From: Marsupella aquatica
Taxonomy: Eukaryota; Marchantiophyta
Length of the DNA: 64,000 nucleotides
NCBI GenBank assembly: GCA_973895155.1
Contig: OZ316899.1
Coordinates: 5,208,001-5,272,000, forward strand
Direction of reading: 5' to 3'
The position numbers were made by a program, and so were the translations under genes. Every line of letters begins with the position of its first letter. Position 1 is the first letter of the stretch. Below, piece after piece: positions 1 to 12,000 of the stretch. The notes under the pieces are model-generated. The model was not told where the DNA came from. It searched no databases and was given only the letters and a program-made list of their open reading frames with translations.

Positions 1-905
1 AGCATCCAGTTTAACCATCTAGAAGATGGCATCCTCATTAACCAATCTACTTACACACAGAAAATTCTTAAGCAGTTCAACATGCAGAATTCATACTCGG
101 TGAGCACTCCAATGGACCTGCGTTCTCTTGACCCAGCACGAGACATGTTTAAGAAACGCCAAGAACATGAACAGGTGCTGGGACCAGAGAAGCCATACCT
201 ATCAGCGATTGGAGCCCTACTGTACCTAGCAAATCAGACACGACCTGATATCAGCTTTGCAGTAAGCCTCCTAGCAAGACATGGATCACAGCAACAATCC
301 GACATTGGAATGGCATTGAAAGAGTGTTTTGATACTTACAAGGGACTGCGGACATGGGACTATACTTCCCCAAGAAGACCAACCCAACCTTGACTGGATA
401 CGCCGATGCCGGGTACTTGTCCGACCCAGATGATGTGAAGTCCCAAACGGGATACGTTTTTCTACAGGGCATAACAGCAATTTCCTGGAAGAGCACAAAA
501 CAATCACTGACTGCCACATCATCTAACCATTCAGAAATTATAGCACTATATGAAGCCACAAGAGAATGCGTGTGGCTCAGAAGCTTAATTGACCACATCA
601 ACCAGAACACAGGCAAACCACCACTGTCGGAACCGACCATTATCTACGAAGATAACCGACCCTGTGTGGATCAGATTGCGCAAGGCTTTATTAAAGGGGA
701 CAGGATAAAACATATTGCACCAAAACTATTCTATGCGCATGAACAACACGGAGATAAGATCCAAGTCCAATGGATATCCACCAAAGAAAATAGAGCTGAC
801 CTATTCACGAAGCCCTTGCCGCCCGCCCTCCATAAAGCGCATACACTCGAGATAGGAATGCGCCAGTTAAAAGACTTACTACGCCAAGATGCAGCACAAA
901 ATTAA
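1..905 (+). pseudogene. copia-A reverse transcriptase C-terminus and RNase H (partial, broken)
   Basis: This is the 3' end of a Ty1/copia pol gene that enters from the left edge. Positions 1 to about 340 read in one frame through the RT C-terminus, including FNHLEDGIL, YLSAIGALL and TRPDISFAV. After a frameshift near 300-350, RNase H continues in another frame to the stop at 903-905. Visible RNase H marks are YADAGY, SEIIAL, YEDNRP and the terminal ENRADLFTKPLP block. The product would copy element RNA into DNA inside virus-like particles. The frameshift makes this copy non-functional. It is closely similar in protein sequence to copia-B at 1849-6490, so both belong to one lineage. Confidence 0.9.
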
Positions 906-1374
906 CACAAGGCGCAAGCACTTATCTCTTCCCACCAAGACGGACCTGGCGACTGCACACCATCGCGACCTTGAAACAGCAACGTCCCAACACCGCAGAG
1001 TTCACAGCGACATTCAACTTAGAGCTCTTTATCGTTCTTTATCGAGAGAAATCCGTCACTCTGTGTCAAGACTCCAATGGCAACACAACAACTTTGATAC
1101 CGCCCAACTGAAGTTTACACTTTAGACATAGACTTTACATTAGACTCATAAATTGTTTTAGATACTTAAACTCTAATTACTCCTAACTCTCACTCTCAGA
1201 CCTAGTACCCCTTTAGTTAATCCCACATTATGTAATGGTTGTGGCACTCTTTCCCTTACAGCCAGAAGAAGGGTTTTGATGAGACCAAACCAACAATAGA
1301 TGGGACCTAATACGGGTTAAACTTTACATTAGTGTGGTTGATTTTTACATACACTCAAATCAACCAAGGGGGAG
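906..1374 (+). other. 3' untranslated part of copia-A with polypurine tract
   Basis: No credible gene lies here. The stretch links the RNase H stop to the 3' LTR and ends in the polypurine tract CCAAGGGGGAG at about 1364-1374, the expected plus-strand primer site. Copia-B has the same tract at 7431-7442, which supports the boundary. Confidence 0.75.
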
Positions 1375-1476
1375 TGTTATGAGTTAAAGCTAACCCTAGA
1401 TTTAACCCCAACTACATAGGTTAAGGAGCGGTTATACAACCACCTTCCTATAACCTCACATGTGTATCTAAGATTG
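1375..1476 (+). repeat. copia-A 3' LTR, left part, interrupted by copia-B
   Basis: The LTR starts with TGTTATGAG directly after the polypurine tract. It is cut at 1476 by copia-B. Its remainder is probably 7586-7647, which ends in TTGTAACA, the same ending as the copia-B LTR. That would give a joined LTR of about 164 bp. The left boundary is clear. The right remainder is inferred, because the partner LTR lies outside the window. Confidence 0.6.
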
Positions 1477-1614
1477 TGTTATACCCTAATTATGATTGGG
1501 TATACTAACTATAGTTAGAAACCATGGTTAACTCCAACCAGAGTTACCATATGTATATATTCTCTCCTTGAAATAGAAGATCATATCATTGTTGGTGTAT
1601 TTTAGTTTGTAACA
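1477..1614 (+). repeat. copia-B 5' LTR
   Basis: 138 bp, TGTTATACCC to TTTGTAACA. It differs from the 3' LTR at two sites: the third base (T here, C there) and one A/C difference near the ATGGTTAACTCC stretch. The AT-rich ATGTATATATTC run is a possible TATA region. Confidence 0.95.
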
Positions 1615-1634
1615 CGTTATCAGCACGAATGTGC
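1615..1634 (+). other. copia-B primer binding site region
   Basis: The bases directly after the 5' LTR begin CGTTATCAGCACGA, the kind of half-tRNA-like primer site found after many plant copia LTRs. The exact tRNA was not determined here. Confidence 0.6.
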
Positions 1635-1848
1635 TCTTAAGTTTTTTTTTTAGGGGGTCGTTCAATCTTTAGGCAGTTATACTTGACAGTTATCGAATTT
1701 GTCAACTTTTGGGCATCTGATGCATGCCTTTTTCTTTAAGAAAACATCAAGTAACAATGAGGGATGATTACCAATAGCATTCCTTATTCAATAGAACTTT
1801 TTTTTTGCACCACAATTCGGAACTCAATTGGACATTTTTGATCTCAGG

Positions 1849-4636
1849 ATGACATCGAATTCCATTGAGAAACTTCTATTCCCAGCCTTGCAGATTGATG
1901 GCAAGAATTACAACGATTGGTATATAGATGTAGAGGTCCATCTCACTGCAAAACAAATTGATGAGGCCATACACACAGATGCCGGTGTAGACCAATACAC
2001 CAAGGCACAAGCCTTAGTACTACTTCGACATCACTTAGTAGATCCTCTGAAATGTCAGTATAAGACTGTATACAATCCTCAATTACTCTGGGATGCATTG
2101 AAATCGAGATTCGAGCATATCACTACGATCAATCTGCCTAATGCTCTACAAGCATGGGTTACTCTAAGAGTCCAAGATTTCAAATCAATAGATTTATACA
2201 ACAGTGAGATGCTTAGGATCTCAAATGAACTCCATATGTGTGGAGAACCAGTAAGTGATAAACAGCAAATTGAAAAGACATTAGCTACATTTCACCCAAC
2301 TAACTTGGTGATTTTGAACCAGTACAAGAATATGGCTTTTACAACATACTCCGCGCTCATTGCCCACATGCTTTTAGCAGAACAGAATTCCATCCTCCTT
2401 ATGAATAATGCAAAGGAAAGACCTCCGGGGACACTTCCTATACCACCCATTACTGAAACCAACTTAGTCACACAGGATACGAGAGGAGAAACATATATGA
2501 CAACTTCTAATGGACAAACATTAAGGGGGAGAGGTTCATATCGTGGCCGAGGAACAATTAGAGGAAGAGGAAATTTCTCTCAAAGAGGTGGATATAGTTC
2601 CAACTACAGAGGACGAGGTCGTGGAAGAATGAACAATGCAAATAGGAGCAACTGGAATAGTGGAAAAGCAGATTTCCAACAACCAAATCGGGAGCGACAA
2701 CGAACCTCCTTCAGCAACAAACAACAAAACCCAATTACATGTTTCAGGTGCGGAACCAAAGGACACACCCAGAAGGTATGCCATGCACCTAGCCACCTCG
2801 TTCTACTTTATAACAAGAGCTTGAACGAATCAAAATTTGAAGCACATGGGGCTTTTTTAGAGTCACCTGAGATTATACCAGAAATCCATATGCTGAATTC
2901 ATCACTGAATATCGAGGACCCGGACTTCTGCATCGTCGACAGTGGTACAATCCATACTATCCTTCAAGATAATAAATATTTCCAAGGAATTACCCCTTCA
3001 CAAAGGAAAATAACAACGATAATGGGACAACATCAAATTGAGGAGGGTCATGGCAACGCCACAGTAGTTCTCCCAGAAGGAACAATTATTAAAATCACAT
3101 CTGCGATATATGCTCCCAAAGCAACAAGAAATCTACTTAGTTTTAAAGACATAAGAGCAAATAACCTACATATTCAAATAGATATTCAAGACTCACGAGA
3201 AGTTCTACAAATAGTATCTCACTCATCAAAAGGCAGACTTGTTAAAGAAAATTTACAAGCTTACCCTTTAGGATACTATGCAACTCGAACTCAATGCTAC
3301 CATGTTCAGACTGAATCACAGAACCTCACAGAGATCTGGCATAGACGATTGGGACATCCTGGAACAAGCATGTTCCACAGAATTGTCAATAACTCTAAAG
3401 GAGTATCAAAAGAAGTACATCCTAGAGCATTCAAAGGACCATGCCTTGCCTGCTCACAGGGCAAGATGATTACTGCTCCCTCCAATTCCAAAACCGAAAA
3501 CCACATACCTGCATTTCTTGAGAGACTTCATGCAGATGTTTGCGGACCCATCGATCCTCCCAGTGGCCCATTTTGCTATTTTCTGGTCGTCATAGACGCA
3601 AGCTCCAAGTGGTCAAGGGTTTCCCTATTATCAACCCGGAACCTCGTTTTCTCTCGGATTCTGGCCACATTATACGACTGAGAGCTCAATTCCCAGAATA
3701 TCCAATTCGAACCCTTAGGACTAATGGAGCTGGAGAGTTTACATCAAAAACTTTTGATGAATTTTGTCTCATCAACGGCATTGATTCACAATACAATGTC
3801 CCATATGTACATTTTCAAAATGGTATGACCGAGTCACTTATTAAACGTATACAACTGATCTCTTGACCTTTATTAATGCAATCCTCTCTTCCAGCGACTG
3901 CATGGGGACATGCAGTCCTACATGCTGCGTCTCTCCTTTTATACAGACGATCAACCTACAATAGCACTACACCTCATCAATTGGCATTTGGAAATTCTCC
4001 AAACATTTCACACTTGAGAATATTCGGATGTCAGTCCTCGTACCCATCCTAGGTCCCAAACGGACAAAATTAGGACTTCAGAGAAGAAAAGGTATCTATG
4101 TGGGATTCGACTCTACATCGATCATCCGATACATGGAACCTACCACTGCAGATATATTCAAAGCCCGCTTTACTGATTGTCATTTTTATGAAACCATTTT
4201 TCCAACTTTAACATCACCAGAGGGAAAACAGAAAACATTACCAAATATATTCACCTGGCACGCTAGTCCTGAACTATGTCCAGATCCACGCACAGAACAG
4301 GCTGAATTAGAAGTCAGAAGAATTATCCAACTCACAAAGATTATGGAAGTTATACCTGAGTCATTCGCAGATGCAACGAATGTAACTAAATCTCATATAC
4401 CAACAATGAATACCCCATCCTGGATACAAATCGGACCTCAGTTAGCGTCTGATCAACAATTAAAACCAAAGAGAGGACGCCCTCTAGGGGCTGTTGACAA
4501 ACAACTCAGACAAAGGCGAAAGCTTCCAACATCACCTGAAACAAGACCACAAGCTCATACTTATATTTCAGAATCATATCACCCAGAGACAGCCATACAT
4601 TATAATACCACTGGCCACATCTTAGATAGAACCTGA
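1849..4636 (+). pseudogene. copia-B gag, protease and integrase (broken)
   Basis: The frame is open upstream to 1828, but the first ATG is at 1849, which I take as the gag start. In order: a UBN2-type gag domain, an RG-rich stretch, a CCHC knuckle (CFRCGTKGHTQKVC), a copia aspartic protease (IVDSGTIHT), the GAG-pre-integrase motif IWHRRLGHPG, and the integrase core with HADVCGP and LRTNGAGEF. The first frame ends at 3681. The integrase core continues in other frames (to 3866, then 4028-4636, ending at a TGA). The integrase catalytic core is therefore split by at least one frameshift and by stops. The protein would package RNA, process the polyprotein and insert DNA, but this copy is dead. Confidence 0.9.
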
Positions 4637-6490
4637 GTAATACCTGATGATCAATTTGCTTTTCATATATCACAGGATATTACTAACTTACCTGACCCAA
4701 AATCTGTCAAAGAAGCACAAAACCAAACAGATTGGCCTAAATGGCAAATAACAATGAACTCCGAGTTAGATTCTTTGATATCTAGAAAAGTATTTGGTCC
4801 TATAACCATTGCTTCTCCAGACCAACACCTTACAGGATACAAAATCATATTTAACAAAAAAAGGAATTCCCAAGGAGAAATTGTGAGGTATAAAGCTTGA
4901 CTCGTTGCAAAAGGTTATACTCAAATCTATGGCACAGATTATGACCTAACATATTCTCTAGTCATGGATGTAACTACTTACCGATACTTGATAGCATTTG
5001 CAATCCAGCACAAACTTCTCATGCATCAACTTGATGTGGTGACCGCTTACCTTTACGGTCAACTTGACACTGTGATATATATGGAAGTTCCACCAGAGCT
5101 TATAGAGCGTGTCAATTTCCATGCAAATTCAAATCATGATGCAGATATGCATAGTAGCAAACATGCAAATGAATTTGACTACGTAAATAAGCTGGTACTT
5201 CACAATGCTTCTAAAGCAATTGCATTCCAGGAAACTCCTGGAAAATACAGTACAAAGACCAAAGCAACCGATAGAAAGACTCGGTTTGCTATTCAGGTTC
5301 TTCGTTCACTTTACGGCCTAAAACAAAGTGGACGTACCTGGTACCAACATTTTAAAACAGAGATGATATCCATGGGATACAAACATTCAGAGATTGCACC
5401 TTGTCTATTCATAAAGAATGAAGAGTCTGAATTCATCATAATTGCTATTTATGTTGATGACCTAAACTTGTTTGGTACCCACAAGATGATGCAAGAATCT
5501 ATACAAACGCTTAAACGCGTATTTGAAATGAGGGATTTAGGAAGAACTTCCTACTGCATTGGACTTCAGTTTGAACATTTGAAGTCAGGCATTCTCCTGC
5601 ATCAAGAGACTTACACACAAAAGGTGTTAAAACATTTCCGCATGGATTCGTTAAAAGCTGTGAAGTCCCCCATGGATATACATACCTTGGACATACAGAA
5701 AGATATGTTCAGGAAGAGAGAAGATTTTGAACCTTTACTAGGTTCAGATATGCCATACCTTTCGGCTATCGGTGCTCTAATGTTTCTATCTAATCAAACT
5801 TGACCGGACATAGCATTCGCGGTCAACTTACTCGCAAGACATAGCGCACAGCCCACTATCAGACACTAGAATGGTATTAAAAGGATACTCCGTTATCTAA
5901 TTGGTACATCAGACTTTGGTTTATACTTTCCTTATGATGCAGATTATAATTTAACAGGATATGCTGACGCTGGCTATCTATCCAATCCACAAGATGGTAA
6001 ATCTCAAACTGGATATATTTTCTTGATGGGCCCGACACCAATTTCATGGCGCAGCACCAAACAGACTCTTACTACTACTTCTTCCAATCACTCTGAAATA
6101 ATTGCTCTCTACAAAGCAAGTCGTGAGTGTTTATGGTTACGAAAAGTCTTAGATCACATTCTGATCAACACAGGTAAATCAAAGTTAACAGAACCTACTA
6201 CATTATTCGAAGATAACATGCCCTGCATCACTCAAATCAAAACCGGATTCATCAAAGGCGAACGTACAAAACACATTGCACCTAAGTTCTTTTTCTCACA
6301 TGAACAACAAGGAAAAGAAATTGATGTACAATGGGTTCCAAGAAATCAGAACTTGGCAGATCTTCTTACAAAGTCACTACCAGCATCACTTCATCAATCA
6401 CTAACTTATTCAATAGGTATATACAGCAAGACAAAACTTTTGCAGGATGCACACATAGAGGCGAACATTCTGTTTTCAGGGGGAGCATGA
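4637..6490 (+). pseudogene. copia-B reverse transcriptase and RNase H (broken)
   Basis: Copia RT motifs are clear: QLDVVTAYLYGQLD, SLYGLKQSGRTW, the catalytic YVDDLNLFG and MPYLSAIGAL. RNase H follows with GYADAGYL, SEIIALYKAS and LFEDNMPC, ending at 6488-6490. In-frame TGA codons at 4898-4900 and 5801-5803 replace arginines in the motifs A-LVAKGY and T-PDIAF, both consistent with CGA to TGA. There is also a frame change between about 5860 and 6023. The catalytic Asp pair survives, but the gene is interrupted. Confidence 0.9.
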
Positions 6491-7442
6491 ACTCACCTGG
6501 AAATCCGAAATCAACAAAACGGGACTGGCAGACAGCATCTGCAGCAACAACTTCTCACACAGTTTTGAGCAAGAAAATATGAAGCAATGCACTCACCTCC
6601 AACATGATCTGACTGATGGCACAACAACGTATGATGCAGCAATACATTACGCAACAGTTCATGACACAAATCCATGATGACATAGCAACAATCAATGCAG
6701 ATCTACAACCAACATCTCCACAAGAATTCATTTGAACTCCACAGAAAGCAAGCGCGAACGGTAGTCGATATTTCTACTTTACACTCCACGAAGACAACAA
6801 TCGTGAGCAGCAGCAGCGCGCAACAGTCACGAGCAATCGCAAACACCCTTTAACATCCCTAAATCTTTTTCAACATTGCAAGAACAAACAGCAAATGATT
6901 ATGACCTGCTGTCGACTCCGAGCAGCAATCGATTGCTCACCTCCCGATCTCCGAATAGTCGACCTCAACCTACTATCAACTTCAACCAGCAGTCGACATT
7001 TTTAGTCAACGTTTCTACCTCTCACATGTCACGATTTTCCTTACACCACTTACTTCCGAAAAGCCACAGGAAACCTAATTTTTCTTTACACTATTACTCC
7101 CGAACACTCCTTAAGGATCATCTTACCATTAGACCACGTAAGATAGAATTATTAGTAATCTTGCAGATCAATACCACACACTAGAATACAAACCTAAAAC
7201 AAAATTACTCTAACCATACTTCTAGAACAGTAAAGAGTAGACAAACACAAATATAGATTACTTTAGAAAGACATAAATTTATTTTGACATTTAAAGGGAT
7301 GCAGGGTGGCAATACTCTTTCCTTCCACAAAAGAAAGTAGGGAAGGTTTTAATGAGGTTGCACCTCCATCACCTAACTTCACATACATTAGTAGAAGATT
7401 GGTTGTCACATTTTTCTTAAAATGATAACACCCAAGGGGGAG
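6491..7442 (+). other. copia-B 3' untranslated region and polypurine tract
   Basis: About 950 bp follow the RNase H stop without a credible gene; small open frames are scattered and unlike known proteins. The region ends with the polypurine tract CCCAAGGGGGAG at 7431-7442, abutting the 3' LTR. Confidence 0.8.
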
Positions 7443-7580
7443 TGCTATACCCTAATTATGATTGGGTATACTAACTATAGTTAGAACCCATGGTTAACTC
7501 CAACCAGAGTTACCATATGTATATATTCTCTCCTTGAAATAGAAGATCATATCATTGTTGGTGTATTTTAGTTTGTAACA
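7443..7580 (+). repeat. copia-B 3' LTR
   Basis: 138 bp, TGCTATACCC to TTTGTAACA, followed by GATTG, which matches the 5 bases before the 5' LTR. Two differences from the 5' LTR. Confidence 0.95.
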
Positions 7581-7647
7581 GATTGGAACTATTAGTAAAT
7601 GTTGGAGGTTGGAGCAACTTGTCGGCTATGGTATCCTCCTTGTAACA

Positions 7648-7870
7648 CTTTTCTCTGTCCAAGGATCGTAAGTCCATTGGTGATTTGATTGCTATTGCTT
7701 TTTGCATATTAAATTGCTTTAGCATTCTACGTGTGTATGTAGATTGATGGAGTAGTATTCCGTCATGTAAGTGTTCAAACTGTAGTCCGAGGAGAAAGCA
7801 GTCTTGCCTAGGTCTCATATTTTGAATGGACGTTTCAACAATGTAATGGTTTCCAACATTATCTTTGTAG
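7648..7870 (-). pseudogene. copia RT fragment
   Basis: On the minus strand this reads LGLQFEHLHDGILLH, then FNMQKAIAIKSPMDLRSLD. That is the RT segment also seen at the left end of the window in copia-A. It is only about 70 codons, with a small indel near its N-terminal end, and has no flanking LTR of its own. It is a relic copy of the copia-A/B lineage in opposite orientation. Confidence 0.8.
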
Positions 7871-7874
7871 TGCC

Positions 7875-8071
7875 TGTTAGGTATTTACTCAAGGTCTAGG
7901 GTTACGACATGTAACCGTGGTTAGGCTAACCATAGTCGGAGACATGGTTAGGTTAACTAGGATGCACACTGTATGCCAAGCGGTGTTTGCTTGGATAAGT
8001 GGAACTTAGGCTCATTGTTATGGAGCCACTTGAGAGATGAGGAGAGCTTACACTGTGGAGACTTGGTATAG
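7875..8071 (+). repeat. partial copia LTR (copia-C family)
   Basis: TGTTAGGTATTTACTCAAGG through GACTTGGTATAG matches, base for base with few changes, the complement of the copia-C LTR from 63290 down to about 63100. About 197 of 323 bp remain; the right third is missing. There is no polypurine tract to the left, so this is a truncated isolated LTR. Confidence 0.85.
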
Positions 8072-9057
8072 TTGAGCTACCGCCACCTATGACCGGCTGA
8101 ATTCCCCTGCTCTCCTCCGAATCTTGCTTGGCATCCTGAGCCAAGAATCGCTCCCGCAACCCCCCATTTTTGTCCCCCAAATGCTCCCTGCTTCCAAGGT
8201 CCCCTGCCTCGCCAAAGCCGCCTTTCTGAAGCTCCGCGGTCCCCCTCTCTAGATGCCTCCCAAACTCTCCCATTTCCCTACCCATCATAGGAATGTGTCC
8301 GCCATGCACCCCTCTAGCCCGCACAAAAGGTTCCACCTTTCTGTAGTAATCCATTGCTGCCATAGTTCCTTCCCTTCTTCCACGATCGAAAGGTAACAGC
8401 AATGCAACCAAGAAAAAGGTAAGAAAGCAAATAGGACTTACCTTCTCCCACTTCTGAGCGACTCCCAAGCAGAATCCCCATAGCTCCCAATCAATCACAT
8501 GCATATAATCCCCGTAGTCACTATGAGCTGCTCCACCACAATTTCAGAGTGACACCGCAATAGTACTCCTCTGAGATCCTAGTGAAGAATCCCATGGACC
8601 AGCGCAAAGTTCCACCTAACTTCCAGAGTTAGAAGCCACTAGAACACTTCTCCCGCTTTGACTCCCGTATTAAGGTGTGGTAGAGCAGCCTCCTTGGGGA
8701 GTGGCACCTTGCCAATGTCACTCTTAAACCCAGCCAAATACAATCCACGAGGACCAACCTCTGCAAGAAAGTGCGCCCTCATCCACCTCCTTGATGCGGC
8801 AAAGTCCACCGTTGCGTTATTTCCTCACTGGCACAACCTAAATTTTGCTTTAGCCGAGATATCACCCAGCCATGATGCCTTGATCAAATCCACCCCAACT
8901 TTTCACCGCCTATATAAGCGCTCATGCCTTATCTTCCTGAGCAGCATAGCACAAATTTACGCATCCTAGTTTGGATCCCTTCCTACCTCTCGTTAAGTGT
9001 AAACATAGCCCGCACCGCCAGTGCGCCTTTTTTAGTTCCTGTCAGTTCCTCCAAGTC
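8072..9057 (-). other. unidentified stretch between copia LTR scrap and LINE-1
   Basis: No known family recognised. On the minus strand there are interrupted coding-like runs, for example KASWLGDISAKAKFRLC and GPRGLYLAGFKSDIGKVPLP around 8690-8900, and an open frame 8504-7953 that runs into the LTR scrap. A GAGAAG/GTAAGT donor-like site lies near 8445, and a pyrimidine-rich tract with a CAG acceptor-like site lies downstream near 8360. It could be a decayed host gene fragment or part of another mobile element. The right edge is set where LINE-1 similarity to LINE-2 stops. Confidence 0.3.
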
Positions 9058-12000
9058 TCCTTCCTTTTCCTATCCTTGTTGCCCTCACACCAGTAAACAG
9101 TCCAGATGCTATTATCCTCCACAAAAAGGTCTTGGCCCTCATGGACAGTCCAAAACTCCATATTCCAGTCCATCTAGTACTCCACTCTCCCGCTTTCCTG
9201 AGAATCCCCCACATCCGGTTCAAACTGAGGGTGTCACTGTACTCAGTCCGAATCATCCTATACACTCTTCTATTCTGAATTTGCGAAGCTCTTCAGTGAA
9301 TCCAGACAGTCTGCCCAGCACCAACAATGAGGACCAGGCTCATAGCTCCATACACATTGCCTGATGCTCACCAGAGCATCCAGGAATTTCCTACCCATAT
9401 CCCGGTGTTCCAGCAAGAATCCCCGAATGTTCTCCCATCTCTCACTGTTCTCCATCCTTGTCTCTCCTCTGCCCACAAATCCTGTACACACTGAATACCC
9501 AATCGCCCATAGAATCTTGTGGCAGCAGCCATGTCCTCATGACTCCATGCCTAAAAGCCTTTCAAGCACCTAATTGTGTCTCCCACTGCCCATCTTCTTG
9601 GCACTTGGTTCATGGAACAGAATATCAAATTCGCCCGTAGCTGTTCCCATGCCTTCCAAAGCCAACCTGTATATGCTAGTCCATGAAGTGCTCGCGGGCA
9701 GGAGAGCAGCATCTTGTCCTTAAATGTGTAGTTGTTTCTCCTTACTATCTTGTAGTTGGCCCAACCAATCAATTTCAAATTTGCAGCAAAAAACATGCCC
9801 ATTCCAAGCAGGGAGAATCCAGCGCCCCAGTGAACCATTTGGCAAGTAGTGCATCCAAATGGCTTATGAAATCCTTAGTTCCAAGTCCCCCCTCTGCCTT
9901 AGGACGAGAGATGCTAGCCCAAGAGACCAGTGGCACTCGTCTTCCACCTTCTTTATTATACCCCCACAAAAAATCTCTACATAGTGCAATCATTTTTCTT
10001 GCCAGCACATTAGAAACTTTTAGAAACATTGAGTGGTATACAGGTATTGGCTGTAAAATATGCCTTATAAGCAGAGTTCTGCCTGTGAATGTCAGCATCT
10101 TGTTGGTCCAAGATGAAAGCCGTTGTCCAATTTTATCCAGGACAAAGCTGTGCAGCTGTTCCATTTTCAGGTCCACCCCCAGTGGAGCTCCAAGATATTT
10201 CTGTAGGTCCCCCCTGCCACTGATCACGCATCCAGTATCACTGAGCCACAGTGGCGTAGTCGTTACTAGTGGTATCACAGTGGATTTCTGTAAGTTAAGT
10301 CGAACCCCTGTTGCCAATTCGTAGCATTTCACCCCTTCTATTACCTGTTGAAAGTTTCTCTCCTTTGCCGGGATAAACATCCCCAAGTCATCCGCGAACA
10401 TACGGTAACAGATGGTTAGTATCTTTGAGACTTGTATTCCTTCTAACCTGCCTGCAACCAGTTTTGCATCCATAAAATCCATCAGTGGCTGTGTTGAGAT
10501 CACAAAAAGGAGAGGAGAGAAGGGGCATCCTTGTCTGACCCCCCGTTTGAGCCCAATATCAGATGAGAGCATTCCATTCAGGTGTATCCTTGATGTAGCG
10601 TGTTGCATCAATGCCTGCACCAGCTTAATGAAATTGCTGCTTATACCAAGCAAGTGCATAGTTTCCCAAATGTATCCCTGGTCTACCTAGTCAAATGCCT
10701 TCTCAAAGTCAAGTTTAAGAGAAAGTGCCTCATACTTCCTATTTTTCACCTAGTCAAACGTCAACCATGCCAGTGATATATTTTCCAGTATATTTTGGCC
10801 AGGGATAAACCCTGTCTGCTGGGGGCTTATTAGCCAGGGCAAAATACATATCAGCCTACGAGCCAAGATTTTGGCAATCAACTTATATACTGTGTTAAGC
10901 ATGGTTAGTGGCCGCCAGTCCTTTAGCATCCTTTTATCCGCCTTCTTGGGGATGAACTTGATGATCCCCTCTTTGACCCCACTCGCCAGCTTTCTTGTCA
11001 ACCAGAATTCCTGTATCATGGCCACCAAGTCCTCGTGCAAGAATTCCCAACAAGCCTGGTATACCTCTGCAGACAGCCCATCTGGTCCCGGTGCCTTGTC
11101 CTTTGGGAGCATCCAAAGGGCCTCTTTAATTTCCGTGTTTGTGGGCAGCTTCTCCAACTTGGTTCTCTCTGCTGTGGTTAGTGCCGCCCTAGTATGCTCA
11201 AGCAGTCTACTACGTTCGTTTAGTGAAATCAATCGCTCCCCCTGTAATGGGTCCCCAGGAGCAAACAATTCTAGGCAAATTTGTTCCACCTACTTCATTA
11301 TGTGCACCAAATCTGTAATCACCGTCCCACCTTCCAACAGCAGACCCCGCAGCAGACTCTTCATTGCTTCTTGTTCTCTCTTAGCCTTAACAGTTGCAAA
11401 GTAGAAGTGAGATGGTTCATCTCCCTCCCCCAGCCATTTGATTTGCGCCAATCTTCTTCCTCTATGTGCCTCCTCTAGCTCCGCAGCATGTAGTAAGTCC
11501 TCACTGTCGACGTACTCTCTAAGTTTGTTTTCAGAGTATTCCTCCATTATTGTCGTCTTCAGCACCCTTAATTTATCCCGCAACAACAACAGTTCTTCCT
11601 CTCTTCGCTTAGGTGACCCTTGCTTCTCAATGATTGTACATTTTCCTCATATTGCGACTGGCCTTATCGAAAGCCATTATTGGTTCAGTACACCCCCCTT
11701 TTCCTTCCATCCATGCCCGCTTAAGTGCTTCCACCGTTCCTTCCATTTTCACCAGGGTCGGGTTTGCTTTGAAGAGTGTCAGTCGCACCCTTCCTCCCAC
11801 AGCCTATACACCATTCGTAAGTTGCACACTCAGGACCACCGGATCGTGGTCCGAGAGGGCCGAGCACCCATCATGCTCAAGTTCCCCCGTCAATTTGATC
11901 CATTCCCCATTGTTACTAAAGTAGAATCTGCCCAGCCGGGACTGTGTTAGTATCCCATTCCTGCTTCTGCGCCATGTGTATCTAGACCCCTTGTCAATTC

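Larger units (their letters stand above)
1477..7580 (+). mobile_element. copia-B, complete but inactivated Ty1/copia retrotransposon
   Basis: Both ends are visible: 138-bp LTRs at 1477-1614 and 7443-7580 and a 5-bp target duplication GATTG at 1472-1476 and 7581-7585. A primer site follows the left LTR and a polypurine tract precedes the right one. The gene order gag, protease, integrase, RT, RNase H is the copia order. The coding region carries frameshifts and stops, so the element cannot move itself. The LTRs differ at only two positions, which implies a fairly recent insertion. Confidence 0.95.
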
